From Pseudomonas sp. Irchel s3h17 (GTDB lineage Bacteria > Pseudomonadota > Gammaproteobacteria > Pseudomonadales > Pseudomonadaceae), in NCBI RefSeq assembly GCF_900187505.1, contig NZ_FYDL01000013.1, forward strand, positions 62,001 to 126,000: DNA of 64,000 bases. The letters run 5' to 3'. The position numbers were made by a program, and so were the translations under genes. Positions 37,588-45,519 of this stretch are shown here, piece after piece; within the stretch, counting starts at the first letter, position 1; every line of letters begins with the position of its first letter. Under the pieces are notes generated by a model. The model searched no databases, had not been told where the DNA came from, and saw nothing but the letters and a program-made list of their open reading frames with translations.

Positions 37588-38623
37588 AGAAGATGCACGG
37601 CATCTCCTAATCGAGATGCTGCGCTGCCTAGGCTCCTTCCGCCACATACAGACCAGCAGCGCCCAATTACTAGCCCGCCGCATGCCGCTGCTGGAGGTAT
37701 TTATCGGCGAATTCTTGCGGGCTGTGGATCACACCGTCAAGCGCGGCCTACGCAGTGATTACCTTGCACAACAAGACAACCTGTTTACCCTGCGCGGCAA
37801 GCTACACATGGCTCAGCACCTGCGCCTCAACCTATGCCGCCGCGACCGGTTCTATACCGAGTTCGACGAGTTTTCCCTCAACCGACCGGAAAACCGCCTA
37901 CTGCACGCAGCCCTCAGGCGTGCGCTGACATGGACTGCCTCACAGGCAAGCCAGCAACTAGCACGAGAGCTGTGTTTCGTGTTCGCCGACATTCCTACAT
38001 CAGACCAAAGCAACGCGGATTTTGCGAGGGTTCGGCCAGATCGCGGCATGGCGCATTACGATGCAGCATTGGCTTGGGCGCGCCTGATCCTTCAGGACGA
38101 GTCACCGCTCACTGGCACGGGCCAACATCCCGCACCGTCCCTGCTGTTCCCAATGGAGGCGGTCTTTGAAGCCTTTGTCGCCAAACACCTTGCCCGTCAA
38201 CTCAACCCAAGCCTCGACCTGCGCCTTCAAACACGAAGCCTAAGGCTTGTCCGGCATAAGGAGCAGGACTGGTTTCAGCTCAAGCCTGACCTCCTGGTAC
38301 AGGCAGCCAAAACCAACCGCTTGGTACTCGACACCAAGTGGAAGCTGGTCGATGCAAAGAAAGCCAACAGCAAGGAAAAGTACGGACTAGATCAAAGCGA
38401 TTTCTACCAGTTGCAAGCTTACGGCCAGAGCTATCTCGACGGAGACGGTGATGTGGTTCTGATCTATCCAAAAACAGAAACCTTCAGCCAGCCCCTGGCA
38501 GTATTTGACTTTCCCAAGTCACCAGGGATGCGCTTGTGGGTTCTGCCTTTCTGCTTGCATACCAAGCGAATCCTCTTACCGCCTTGCGGCAGCCTCGACC
38601 AACTTTTCTCCCAAACCACCTGA
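37562..38623 (+). CDS. mcrC: McrC-like PD-(D/E)xK endonuclease subunit, probably N-terminally shortened
   Basis: 353 residues from a GTG overlapping the McrB-like frame by 26 bases. McrC features are GLRSDYLAQQDNLFTLRGKL, FYTEFDEFSLNRPENRLLHAAL, and the nuclease core FQLKPDLLV...RLVLDTKWK followed by QSDFYQLQAYGQSY. The nuclease residues look intact. The amino-terminal domain of the long McrC type is missing and no proper RBS precedes the GTG, consistent with a deletion that also removed the motor domain of McrB. Without that motor, methylation-dependent restriction is not expected to work. Confidence 0.8.
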   Translation: MTLGKTNGEEDARHLLIEMLRCLGSFRHIQTSSAQLLARRMPLLEVFIGEFLRAVDHTVKRGLRSDYLAQQDNLFTLRGKLHMAQHLRLNLCRRDRFYTEFDEFSLNRPENRLLHAALRRALTWTASQASQQLARELCFVFADIPTSDQSNADFARVRPDRGMAHYDAALAWARLILQDESPLTGTGQHPAPSLLFPMEAVFEAFVAKHLARQLNPSLDLRLQTRSLRLVRHKEQDWFQLKPDLLVQAAKTNRLVLDTKWKLVDAKKANSKEKYGLDQSDFYQLQAYGQSYLDGDGDVVLIYPKTETFSQPLAVFDFPKSPGMRLWVLPFCLHTKRILLPPCGSLDQLFSQTT

Positions 38624-38665
38624 GCTCAACTTCTTGTACAGGATCAAACCATAGGAGCCGTATCC

Positions 38666-38866
38666 ATGATCAGTCGCTATTTTGCAAGCTTGCTGCTTTG
38701 ATTCACGTCAGCAGCAAACGCCGCTGACGCATCCAGTTGCTACAACATGGCAGAAGCGGATGCCAGAACCTATTGCCTGGCACTCGCCCACGATTGCCCC
38801 GGTCGATGCTATGCCATCCAAGATTATGCTTTGCGCAGCCGCTGCCTGGCTGAAGTGCGGCAATGA
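38666..38866 (+). pseudogene. Small secreted cysteine-rich protein gene with an in-frame stop
   Basis: The frame encodes a signal-peptide start (MISRYFASLLL), a TGA at codon 12 (38699-38701), then, still in frame, FTSAANAADASSCYNMAEAD and CLALAHDCPGRCYAIQDYAL ... ending EVRQ. Six cysteines are visible. The continuous frame on both sides of the TGA and the AGGAGCC before the ATG suggest a recent nonsense change or a base-call error. Its stop overlaps the next ATG (ATGA). Confidence 0.6.
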
Positions 38867-39063
38867 GTACCGGCGAGATACAAGCGCTGCTGATTGACCT
38901 GGACGGTCTCGCTCGCGAAACAGAACGGGCAGAAAGAAAGATTTTGCGCAAAGCTCAAGACCGGCTATCTCAGCTATTAGATACACCAAACAGCGAAAGT
39001 GAAAAGCGCCTGCTGCGGGGAGTGATCTATAGAGTAGAGGCGGAGATTGGGATGAATCGCTAG
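38863..39063 (+). CDS. Small helical protein of unknown function
   Basis: 66 residues, starting MSTGEIQALLIDLDGLARET and rich in charged residues and Leu; probably two amphipathic helices or a short coiled coil. It overlaps the end of the preceding small pseudogene by 4 bases, so its translation may have depended on that gene. No family recognised. Confidence 0.55.
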   Translation: MSTGEIQALLIDLDGLARETERAERKILRKAQDRLSQLLDTPNSESEKRLLRGVIYRVEAEIGMNR

Positions 39064-39181
39064 CCTAATGGACCAGCTCCCCAAGCAGCACTCGAAGCGC
39101 CCCTCGCGATTGATGCCGAGCTCTCGTAAGACTCCAAATGGACTTAGTAACAGCTCAGGCGCCTGTAACGGGCTTATCCCC

Positions 39182-39514
39182 TCAGCATCGACGAAGACGA
39201 CTCAGAGTGCCCCTACGCAGGCAGCGAGCCCCCTCCGGCCTAAGACGCAAGTGCTGATCATCCTTGACCAGGTGCATCATAGCCTCATCGGTATTAAGCC
39301 GAATTGCTCGATCGTCCCTCTGGATGCGACCGATACCACACTTGTCGCTATATTGACCCTTGTCGTGATTGCAGCTGTGCGAGTAACAGGCGAGCAGACA
39401 GCCATCCTCGACACTGACGTTGGCATGAGTGTCGGCCAGCTTGTGATCAATACTTGTGGTGCGTTTGTGTAATACGTGCTGCAACGCGACCAAATTGATC
39501 CGACTAGGGCGCAC
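39182..39514 (-). pseudogene. Degenerate second copy of the Gp2-like gene (C-terminal part)
   Basis: The minus-strand frame contains SHSCNHDKGQYSDKCGIGRI, DDRAIRLNTDEAMMHLVKDD and QHLRLRPEGARCLRRG. It aligns by eye with the C-terminus of the neighbouring Gp2-like protein (HSCNHDKEKYKDED, NDQAIRAHVHYAMVYLVKDA, QHLRVKPLRSKCLRMG). The first 43 or so codons are not similar. It is a decayed partial duplication in tandem with the intact gene. Confidence 0.65.
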
Positions 39515-39587
39515 GCAAAAGCTACAGCGCAGCAGATCGTGGTAGCGAATCTGGATGAACTGCAGCCACGGTTCTATCAGTGACGGG

Positions 39588-40586
39588 CTAGCTGCCTACC
39601 AGCCCCATTCGCAGGCATTTACTCCGGAGCGGCTTCACCCGCAGGTGCTGAGCATCCTTGACCAAGTAAACCATCGCATAGTGGACATGGGCACGAATCG
39701 CCTGGTCGTTCTTAAAGATCATGCCAATACCCAGCCCGCGCTTTTTCTCGTCTTTGTCTTTGGCTTTGCCCTTTCCGCTGTCTTCGTCCTTGTACTTTTC
39801 CTTGTCGTGGTTGCAGCTGTGGTAGTAGCCCTGCCCTCGAGTAATACGCTCCCACAACTCACCAATCTGCTGGGCCTTGTAGACGTCCCCGCGTACCTGG
39901 TTGCCATTGAAGAAGAAAGCGGCATGAAGGTGGTAGCCACAATCCTCCCCCTGCTCCACTGCGCTGATATAGCCAATGAGGTGGTCATATATCGGGTTAC
40001 GCTCACGCTCAGCTAGCAACCGGTCGAGATCGTCGAATACGTGCTCGACCCGCTGCCTAACTTGGACCTGTTGGTGGTAATACAGATTGACCCGAATGAT
40101 CAGGGTCCGCGAGTAGCGATCCAGCATCGCGTCGGAGTAATCACAGACACGGTCCGCCTGCTGCCTGGCCAAATCGCGACGATCTCTCTTCTCTCGGCGA
40201 TACCATAGCTCACCTGTTAGCTGACGGATGCGCTCGACGAGTACGTTCATGCTGCGATGATGGTCCAGGTAGGCTGTAGCGCTCTCGTTCAAGCACACAG
40301 GCCCGGTAGGACTCCGCTCCAGCCCAATGTCCTGACAGGCGTCCCAGAACGCTTGCAGGTGCGCACTGTATTGGTATGCGCAGCGATCATCGAACAGGTC
40401 CATCATTTGCCGGATGTGCTTGAAGTACCTGGAAAGCCAGGTCGATTCAATCTGCTGGCTCCTTGAGCGTGCGCCTGGCAGCCGGAATGCTGGAGTGTCG
40501 TGCCGCTCGATGGACTTGACGAGTCTCTCAATCTGGATGGCGATATCGGATTGGGGGAGACTGGTATAGGGGTTGCTATGGCTCAT
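39588..40586 (-). CDS. YagK/YfjJ-family protein (inovirus Gp2-like)
   Basis: About 332 residues from the ATG at 40586. The C-terminal domain, with AEQ..CGYHLHAAFFFNGNQVRGD followed by the HSCNHDKEKY region and AMVYLVKDAQHLRVKP, fits the inovirus-type Gp2/YfjJ family, related to HUH-type replication initiators. A lysine/aspartate-rich insert (KYKDEDSGKGKAKDKDEKK) is unusual. E. coli CP4-57, also integrated in ssrA, carries yfjJ. A role in replication of the excised element is plausible; it has not been shown. Confidence 0.8.
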   Translation of the reverse strand: MSHSNPYTSLPQSDIAIQIERLVKSIERHDTPAFRLPGARSRSQQIESTWLSRYFKHIRQMMDLFDDRCAYQYSAHLQAFWDACQDIGLERSPTGPVCLNESATAYLDHHRSMNVLVERIRQLTGELWYRREKRDRRDLARQQADRVCDYSDAMLDRYSRTLIIRVNLYYHQQVQVRQRVEHVFDDLDRLLAERERNPIYDHLIGYISAVEQGEDCGYHLHAAFFFNGNQVRGDVYKAQQIGELWERITRGQGYYHSCNHDKEKYKDEDSGKGKAKDKDEKKRGLGIGMIFKNDQAIRAHVHYAMVYLVKDAQHLRVKPLRSKCLRMGLVGS

Positions 40587-40993
40587 GGTTGAGTACCTGG
40601 TTGGTTGTTCACATACCAGATACCGACTGTGCAATTTATAACCGGTAACCTACTCCCTTGATAACCAGCGATGACTGGACCATAGGGAGATTATTCATAG
40701 ATCGTCGATGAGTGCTTCATGGCGAGTAGATTGGGTCGTGAATGTCTACCTAGGAGCTATAGCTATCTATTGCTATATAAATAGATGCAGCTCCGACTCA
40801 AGTGAACGCTCCCGACCTGACAGGGCAATGAAGATCAACATTACCAAACCAGCCGGGGAATTTGTCAATCCATCGTCTGTGGGAGTTAGCTGAGAGCTGA
40901 TGACCACCAGTCGGCATAAACACCATGACCAACAACAAGCTGGTCATGGTGTTTATGCTGGATGGAAAGACTTACTCGCCATGGTTTGCTGGG
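40587..40993. other. Gap with a large hairpin, no convincing gene
   Basis: About 400 bases between the alpA and Gp2-like genes. It holds a long perfect inverted repeat (listed separately) and an AT-rich stretch around 40750-40790. A plus-strand frame of 61 codons at 40708 has no RBS or recognisable features and is not called. Confidence 0.5.
40914..40958. repeat. Long perfect inverted repeat downstream of alpA
   Basis: Two 18-base arms, GCATAAACACCATGACCA and its exact complement TGGTCATGGTGTTTATGC, separated by 9 bases. There is no T tract, so a simple terminator is doubtful; it could be a protein-binding site, an RNA processing hairpin or an origin structure. Confidence 0.8.
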
Positions 40994-41188
40994 TCACGCG
41001 CTCGCGGCCAGATCACGCTCCTCGATCCTGGCCAGGATCCAATCTTGGACCTCGCTTTCGACAAATCCAATTGTTCTATCACCTAACGAGACTGGGGCGA
41101 CGAACCGGCCTTCCCCGATGTACTTGTAGATGGTTGACCGTGCCAGACCGGTCGAATCGATGACTTCTTTCAGGCGGATGATTCTCAT
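40994..41188 (-). CDS. alpA: AlpA family excisionase/regulator
   Basis: 64 residues: MRIIRLKEVIDSTGLARSTI starts a MerR-like winged helix, with YIGEGRFVAPVSLGDRTIGF and ESEVQDWILARIEER, the standard AlpA layout. In E. coli CP4-57 AlpA drives excision by activating integrase expression. Good RBS (GGAG, 8 bases before ATG). Located near the right end of the island, with the integrase at the left end. Confidence 0.93.
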   Translation of the reverse strand: MRIIRLKEVIDSTGLARSTIYKYIGEGRFVAPVSLGDRTIGFVESEVQDWILARIEERDLAASA

Positions 41189-41241
41189 GAGCGGGCTCCT
41201 CTGTATGGCTCAGAGGATCTGCAGGTGCGGTAAAAAATGAC

Positions 41242-42621
41242 TTAGCTTTTCAGTATCCGTCTCGCTGGGGGTGTCAACAACCCGCAACCGAAGCGATACT
41301 CCAGCGGCATTTCCGACTCTTCCCCCCAGCTCTCGAGGGCCAACTCACCACGGTGAGACTCTCTCAGAATTGCGCATGTGGAAATCTCCACCGGCCGTGG
41401 CTGCAGGAGCAGCACCATGATTTCGTCTCCTTCGCCCTCCAACACTGGCAAAATGCAGAGCCCAACCGAGTCAAACCCAATCCAATTCGCCGCACCAAAT
41501 CTCGCTCTGTAGGTCTGAGCAATCCCCACTACCAGCTTGCAGAAATGGCGGAGGATTTCCCCCCACGCCCGATCAGGCTGAACCTCTCCTGCCCCAAAGC
41601 CGAGCGGAGGCTGCAGGTCTGCCTCAATCCGATCGCGTAGCCAGTCATAATCTCCAGAACCATCACGGGCCAGATCAAACCAGTGGCGCGAGAGCAATTC
41701 GGACGCGCATCGATAGAGCATGAGCCGCAAGACATTGAAAACAGGTCGCCGCTCACGAGCTAGAAAGTGAAGAACCTCCTTGGGCGTCTTTGCGCGATTC
41801 AGCGCTGGAGGACGGCGAAACCCCTGAACATCCCGCAATAACACGTCGAAAGCATCATTCCGAACTTTGGACTGCGGCAGCCAGTGCACCAGAACCGCCC
41901 CCTCTCCACTCAAGCCATAGCCTGGATGATTTAGGTTGAGGAAATACGTGCTGTTGACTTTCTTCGTACAAAAAACCGAACTCGTCACCCCTGGCACGTA
42001 GCTGCGGATCAAGCCAACTCCCCTGAGACGCCGCAGTCGATGACTCAAACTCTCGGAGTCGAGCCCTGTCAGTCGCCTCAGGTCCAGGTTGCTGAGGCCC
42101 GCCACAACACCAAATTGATCGGCATTCGCGAGCAACGCCCCCAGCAGCAATCGATTACAGATGCTCAATCTACTACGAGCCCCCGGAGGCGCAGGCTTTC
42201 CAAGCCTGGTAACTATCGCCCTCTCCTTCTGGGACTTCGGCTGCGGCCCCAATATTTCTGCCGGGATATCAGCTCCAGAAAAAAGCCGCTTCAGATGGTC
42301 CGGGTGAGAGGCATGTGGAGATGGTTGGCCCTCAAGAGTCGCCAGCGACTGCGGAGCAATTTGATAGCTGACCTTTGGCCGACCTTTCCCGGCAAGGGCC
42401 GACTCCAAACGTTCCACCACACCAACCGCCACAAGTTCCCCCAAGGCAGCACTGACTACTCCTTCCACCATGTGGAGCTGTTTCGCAAGCGGTTTGCATC
42501 GGAAGCACTCGCCGTCACTCCCACCACACGAGCCGCCCCTTGCGATGGCCTCCAATATAAATCGCGCCTCTGGTCCGCAATCAGTCAGCTTCTGTAGGAA
42601 GGGCTCGATGCACAGGGACAT
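41242..42621 (-). CDS. Large protein with two probable winged-helix domains
   Basis: 459 residues, no recognised family. A first winged-helix-like segment is at about residues 15-85 (CKPLAKQLHMVEGVVSAALG, then GELVAVGVVERLES) preceded by a Cys-rich stretch (GGSCGGSDGECFRC). A second is at about 150-225 (SNLDLRRLTGLDSESLSHRL, then RGVGLIRSYV). The C-terminal half is unknown. Position at the island's right end beside alpA suggests a regulator or a replication/maintenance protein of the element. Confidence 0.7.
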   Translation of the reverse strand: MSLCIEPFLQKLTDCGPEARFILEAIARGGSCGGSDGECFRCKPLAKQLHMVEGVVSAALGELVAVGVVERLESALAGKGRPKVSYQIAPQSLATLEGQPSPHASHPDHLKRLFSGADIPAEILGPQPKSQKERAIVTRLGKPAPPGARSRLSICNRLLLGALLANADQFGVVAGLSNLDLRRLTGLDSESLSHRLRRLRGVGLIRSYVPGVTSSVFCTKKVNSTYFLNLNHPGYGLSGEGAVLVHWLPQSKVRNDAFDVLLRDVQGFRRPPALNRAKTPKEVLHFLARERRPVFNVLRLMLYRCASELLSRHWFDLARDGSGDYDWLRDRIEADLQPPLGFGAGEVQPDRAWGEILRHFCKLVVGIAQTYRARFGAANWIGFDSVGLCILPVLEGEGDEIMVLLLQPRPVEISTCAILRESHRGELALESWGEESEMPLEYRFGCGLLTPPARRILKS

Positions 42622-42838
42622 TCTTAAATAATCCAGATTTAAAATACAGATTATACACCCTGTATAAATTCAAATAACGTTACCGCATAACGCAACGAAT
42701 AACAGTTCACAAACGATGGCGAAGGGAGAGACTAAGCCCTAGAATTGATCAATGAAAATTAGCGGGAGGACGGGCAATGACCGGGAACGCAGGTAGCCGA
42801 CTCCATCACGCAGCTCCAAGGTACCAAGCAAATCTCAC

Positions 42839-42861
42839 TGGCATTCCAAATGGCATTCCAA
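42839..42861 (+). repeat. Right copy of the 23-base TGGCATTCCAA double repeat
   Basis: Identical to 18128-18150 in the same orientation. Both copies lie just inside the two ends of the island, 52 bases from the right core and 112 bases from the left core. Confidence 0.8.
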
Positions 42862-42912
42862 CAAAAAAATAAAACCGATAATTTGTTTTATATTCAATAT
42901 CTTGTGTTGTCA

Positions 42913-42936
42913 GTTCAAATTACCCCGGCCCACCAA
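42913..42936 (+). other. Right attachment core (attR), decayed copy of the ssrA 3' end
   Basis: GTTCAAATTACCCCGG then CCCACCAA, compared with GTTCAATTCCCCCCGG then CTCCACCAA at the end of ssrA: the same order with a few substitutions and small indels. This is what a displaced tmRNA end becomes after long residence of an element. Confidence 0.6.
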
Positions 42937-42980
42937 ATACCAGTTTCCACATGTTCCCACATGATCGGAAACACCCCAAG

Positions 42981-43006
42981 AAGCCCGCCCCGTGCGGGCT
43001 TTCTTG
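42981..43006 (+). terminator. Probable original ssrA terminator
   Basis: AAGCCCGC CCCGT GCGGGCTT followed by TCTTG, about 45 bases beyond the attR-like sequence, the distance expected of a terminator once downstream of ssrA. Confidence 0.7.
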
Positions 43007-43107
43007 TTTCTGGCCGCATCTCCTTATCTACGCCTATAAACACTGCCCGTGTATCCCCCCGCGCACCTTTCAAAAAAATTGAGTTGTAAACCGACTGTCG
43101 CCTTCCA

Positions 43108-43905
43108 TCACCCCCGCAGCTCTCCTGGACTCACCCCCAATCGTTGCCTGAAGGCCGTGGCCATATGCGCTTGGGAGGAGAATCCGCAGGCTTGGGCGAT
43201 GTCCGCCAAGCGGTCCACCGAGCCGCGCAACATGAGCCGGGCCCGGAATAGGCGCCTGTCGATCAGGTAGCTGTGCGGGCTCTTGCCCGTTGCGGCCTTG
43301 AATGCGCGTATGAAGTATCCCTCGGACAATCCCAGCAACCCTGCCATCGCCTGCACACTCAGTGGCCCGTCGAGCCCGGCATCAACGAACTCATCAAGCA
43401 GGTGCAGGCGTTTGGCGGTCATGGAGCCCCGGGGCGGCGTCGGCAACGCTTCGCCTCCCTTCGTCCGCTCTGCCAATGCCAGTGCCCACGCCTCCCAGTC
43501 GTCTTCCAGCGAGGCCCGCAACAGCGCTCCGCGCATTCGCTGCGCAATGATGATCGCCTGCCGATCGATGAGGTTGTTGAAAGCACGGTCCCCCATCAAG
43601 GGCGTGCCATCGGTTCGGATGACCCGTAGATATTCACCGCCCTCGGGCGACTCGGAAAACACGTCACACCCGACGGGTACGAATGCCAGGCCGTTGGGCG
43701 TGGCATTGAATTGGCGCACCCGATCGCTGCCAATGGCGTGGACGCCTCGCTGGCTGTCGAAGGCAAAGCCAATGGCCGCCTGGGTCGCTACGTATCGGCT
43801 TTCGTAGGCGGCGCTGGGCAGCAATTCGATCGCCCACGGCCCTGCTTCGGCTCGACGGACCGGTTCGTGCAGGCGCGGCAAAGGTAAGCAGCTTCGGCGG
43901 TTCAT
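43108..43905 (-). CDS. AraC family transcriptional regulator
   Basis: About 265 residues from the ATG at 43905. N-terminal sensor part (GIDR-poor, beta-rich, residues 1-130) of cupin type; C-terminal AraC DNA-binding domain with two helix-turn-helices (LSVQAMAGLLGLSEGYFIRAFKAATG and RLADIAQACGFSSQAHMATAFRQ, joined by the usual linker). Divergent from the threonine dehydratase-like gene and so a candidate regulator of it. Other in-frame ATGs lie at 43914 and 43935. Confidence 0.88.
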   Translation of the reverse strand: MNRRSCLPLPRLHEPVRRAEAGPWAIELLPSAAYESRYVATQAAIGFAFDSQRGVHAIGSDRVRQFNATPNGLAFVPVGCDVFSESPEGGEYLRVIRTDGTPLMGDRAFNNLIDRQAIIIAQRMRGALLRASLEDDWEAWALALAERTKGGEALPTPPRGSMTAKRLHLLDEFVDAGLDGPLSVQAMAGLLGLSEGYFIRAFKAATGKSPHSYLIDRRLFRARLMLRGSVDRLADIAQACGFSSQAHMATAFRQRLGVSPGELRG

Positions 43906-44010
43906 GAACACCATACTACTGAAGGACGACCACAAAGATCAGGTCAGTTTTCTGAAAGCCAGCGGCCCGTGTCGCTGCCTAGACTGGGCAAAACCTCAGG
44001 GAGAATGCCC

Positions 44011-44967
44011 ATGCACAACGTGACCCGCGACGACATCGAAGACGCTGCCCGCCAGGTGTATCAAGTAATGCCAGCCACCGCCCAATACGCGTGGCCCTTG
44101 CTGGCCGAACGGTTGGGCTGCACCGTTTGGGTCAAACACGAAAACCATACCCCGACAGGCGCCTTCAAGGTGCGCGGCGGCATTACATTCATGCACTGGC
44201 TCAAGCGCACACACCCAACCACCGTGGGTATTGTTACTGCAACTCGCGGCAATCACGGTCAGAGCTTAGCCCTGGCCGCCCGGGCGCAGGGCCTGAGGGC
44301 GCTGATTGTGGTGCCGGTGGGCAATTCCGTAGAAAAGAACAACGCCATGCGCGGCTTTGGCGGCGAGGTCGTCGAGTTCGGCCGGGATTTCGACGAGGCC
44401 CGTGAAGAGGCTGCGCGCCTGGCCGAGACGCAGGGCCTCTATCTGGTACCGCCCTACCATCGTGAATTGGTCAAGGGTGTCGCCACTTATGCGCTGGAGC
44501 TGTTCAATGCGGCGCCGAACCTGGACAGCGTCTACGTCCCCATCGGCTGCGGGTCGGGGATTTGCGGGGTGATCGCGGCCCGCGACGCGCTGGGCCTGAA
44601 GACCCAGGTGATCGGCGTAGTGTCCACCGAAGCTGAGGCCGCGAAGTTATCGTTCGACGCGTGCGAACTACGGGAAACCGCTTCGGCAAATACCTTTGCC
44701 GACGGCCTGGCAGTGCGTAAACCGGTCCCCGAAGCCTTTGCATGCTATGCCGCAGGCGCGGCACGGATCGTATCGGTCAGCGAAGAAGAGATTGCCGAGG
44801 CCATGCGCGTGTACTACACCGACACCCACAATCTGGTCGAGGGTGCGGGAGCTGCGGCACTTGCAGCACTGATGCAAGAACGTGAAGCGATGGAGGGGAA
44901 AAGGGTCGGGGTAGTGTTGTCCGGCGGGAATATCGACAGGCCGGTGTATGCGAGGGTGATTACCTGA
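44011..44967 (+). CDS. Threonine/serine dehydratase-like PLP enzyme
   Basis: About 318 residues, fold type II PLP enzyme. The PLP lysine lies in PTGAFKVRGG (near residue 46); the substrate loop is TATRGNHGQSLA, an atypical form of the usual SAGNHAQG loop; the glycine-rich phosphate site is VPIGCGSGICGV. The end LSGGNID is normal. No regulatory ACT domain, so a catabolic enzyme or related beta-eliminating lyase. A GGGAG site supports 44011 or the nearby ATG at 44005. Confidence 0.87.
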   Translation: MHNVTRDDIEDAARQVYQVMPATAQYAWPLLAERLGCTVWVKHENHTPTGAFKVRGGITFMHWLKRTHPTTVGIVTATRGNHGQSLALAARAQGLRALIVVPVGNSVEKNNAMRGFGGEVVEFGRDFDEAREEAARLAETQGLYLVPPYHRELVKGVATYALELFNAAPNLDSVYVPIGCGSGICGVIAARDALGLKTQVIGVVSTEAEAAKLSFDACELRETASANTFADGLAVRKPVPEAFACYAAGAARIVSVSEEEIAEAMRVYYTDTHNLVEGAGAAALAALMQEREAMEGKRVGVVLSGGNIDRPVYARVIT

Positions 44968-45044
44968 ACGACTGCCGTATTTCGGCTGCCTGCAGCTCAC
45001 GAAGTGACCACTGAGTGAGCTCAACGGATGAAAGACTGTAGGAG

Positions 45045-45368
45045 TCAGGCCGTCGGGCGGCTCTTGATCCATAATCCAAACTGCTTCATCACCTCAACGA
45101 CAGGTTCCAGGCGCCTGCCATCCTCGGTCAGCTCGTACTCCACCTTGACGGGCACGGTGGGATACACCGTGCGCTTTACAAGACCTGCTTCTTCCAGGGC
45201 ACGCAGATCAAGCGTGAGCATCCGCTGCGATATCGCGGGGATGTCGCGCCGCAGAACATTGAAGCGCTTTGGGCCATCAAGCAGATACGACACCAGTAGA
45301 AGGCGCCAACGACCGCCCAACAAGCGCATCGCTTCTTCTACCGAGCAACCCGATACGTTGTCTTTCAC
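45045..45368 (-). CDS. HxlR family transcriptional regulator
   Basis: 107 residues with the HxlR winged-helix signature: CSVEEAMRLLGGRWRLLLVS, GPKRFNVLRRDIPAISQRML, then LEEAGLVKRTVYPTVPVKVEY and GRRLEPVVEVM. The single Cys near the N-terminus may be redox sensitive, as in YodB-type members. Divergent from a glutathione S-transferase gene, which it probably controls. Confidence 0.93.
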   Translation of the reverse strand: MKDNVSGCSVEEAMRLLGGRWRLLLVSYLLDGPKRFNVLRRDIPAISQRMLTLDLRALEEAGLVKRTVYPTVPVKVEYELTEDGRRLEPVVEVMKQFGLWIKSRPTA

Positions 45369-45519
45369 AGTGAGACAATCTCCGTACTGATAGCGGTATA
45401 CATTTTGTACCTACACCACAAAATAGTGCCTTCTTCCGATTTTATACCATGACTCTAGAATACGTGGAGCGCCTCTTCATTGGATGCGATACATCACCGC
45501 CACTATCTGGAATTCATAA

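Larger units (their letters stand above)
42622..43107. other. Right end of the island and junction with the chromosome
   Basis: 486 bases without a gene. It contains the second copy of the 23-base double repeat (42839-42861), an AT-rich stretch, the decayed ssrA 3' end (42913-42936) and a hairpin terminator (42981-43006) that probably belonged to ssrA. Confidence 0.6.

Noticed and set aside
39068..39472. Plus-strand frame of 134 codons opposite the Gp2-like remnant
   Set aside because: Its middle is the antisense of a recognisable degenerate gene, and its start is Ser/Lys/Pro low-complexity sequence.
40708..40893. Possible 61-residue protein before alpA
   Set aside because: No RBS, no recognisable motif, and composition unlike a coding region; lies in a regulatory-looking gap.
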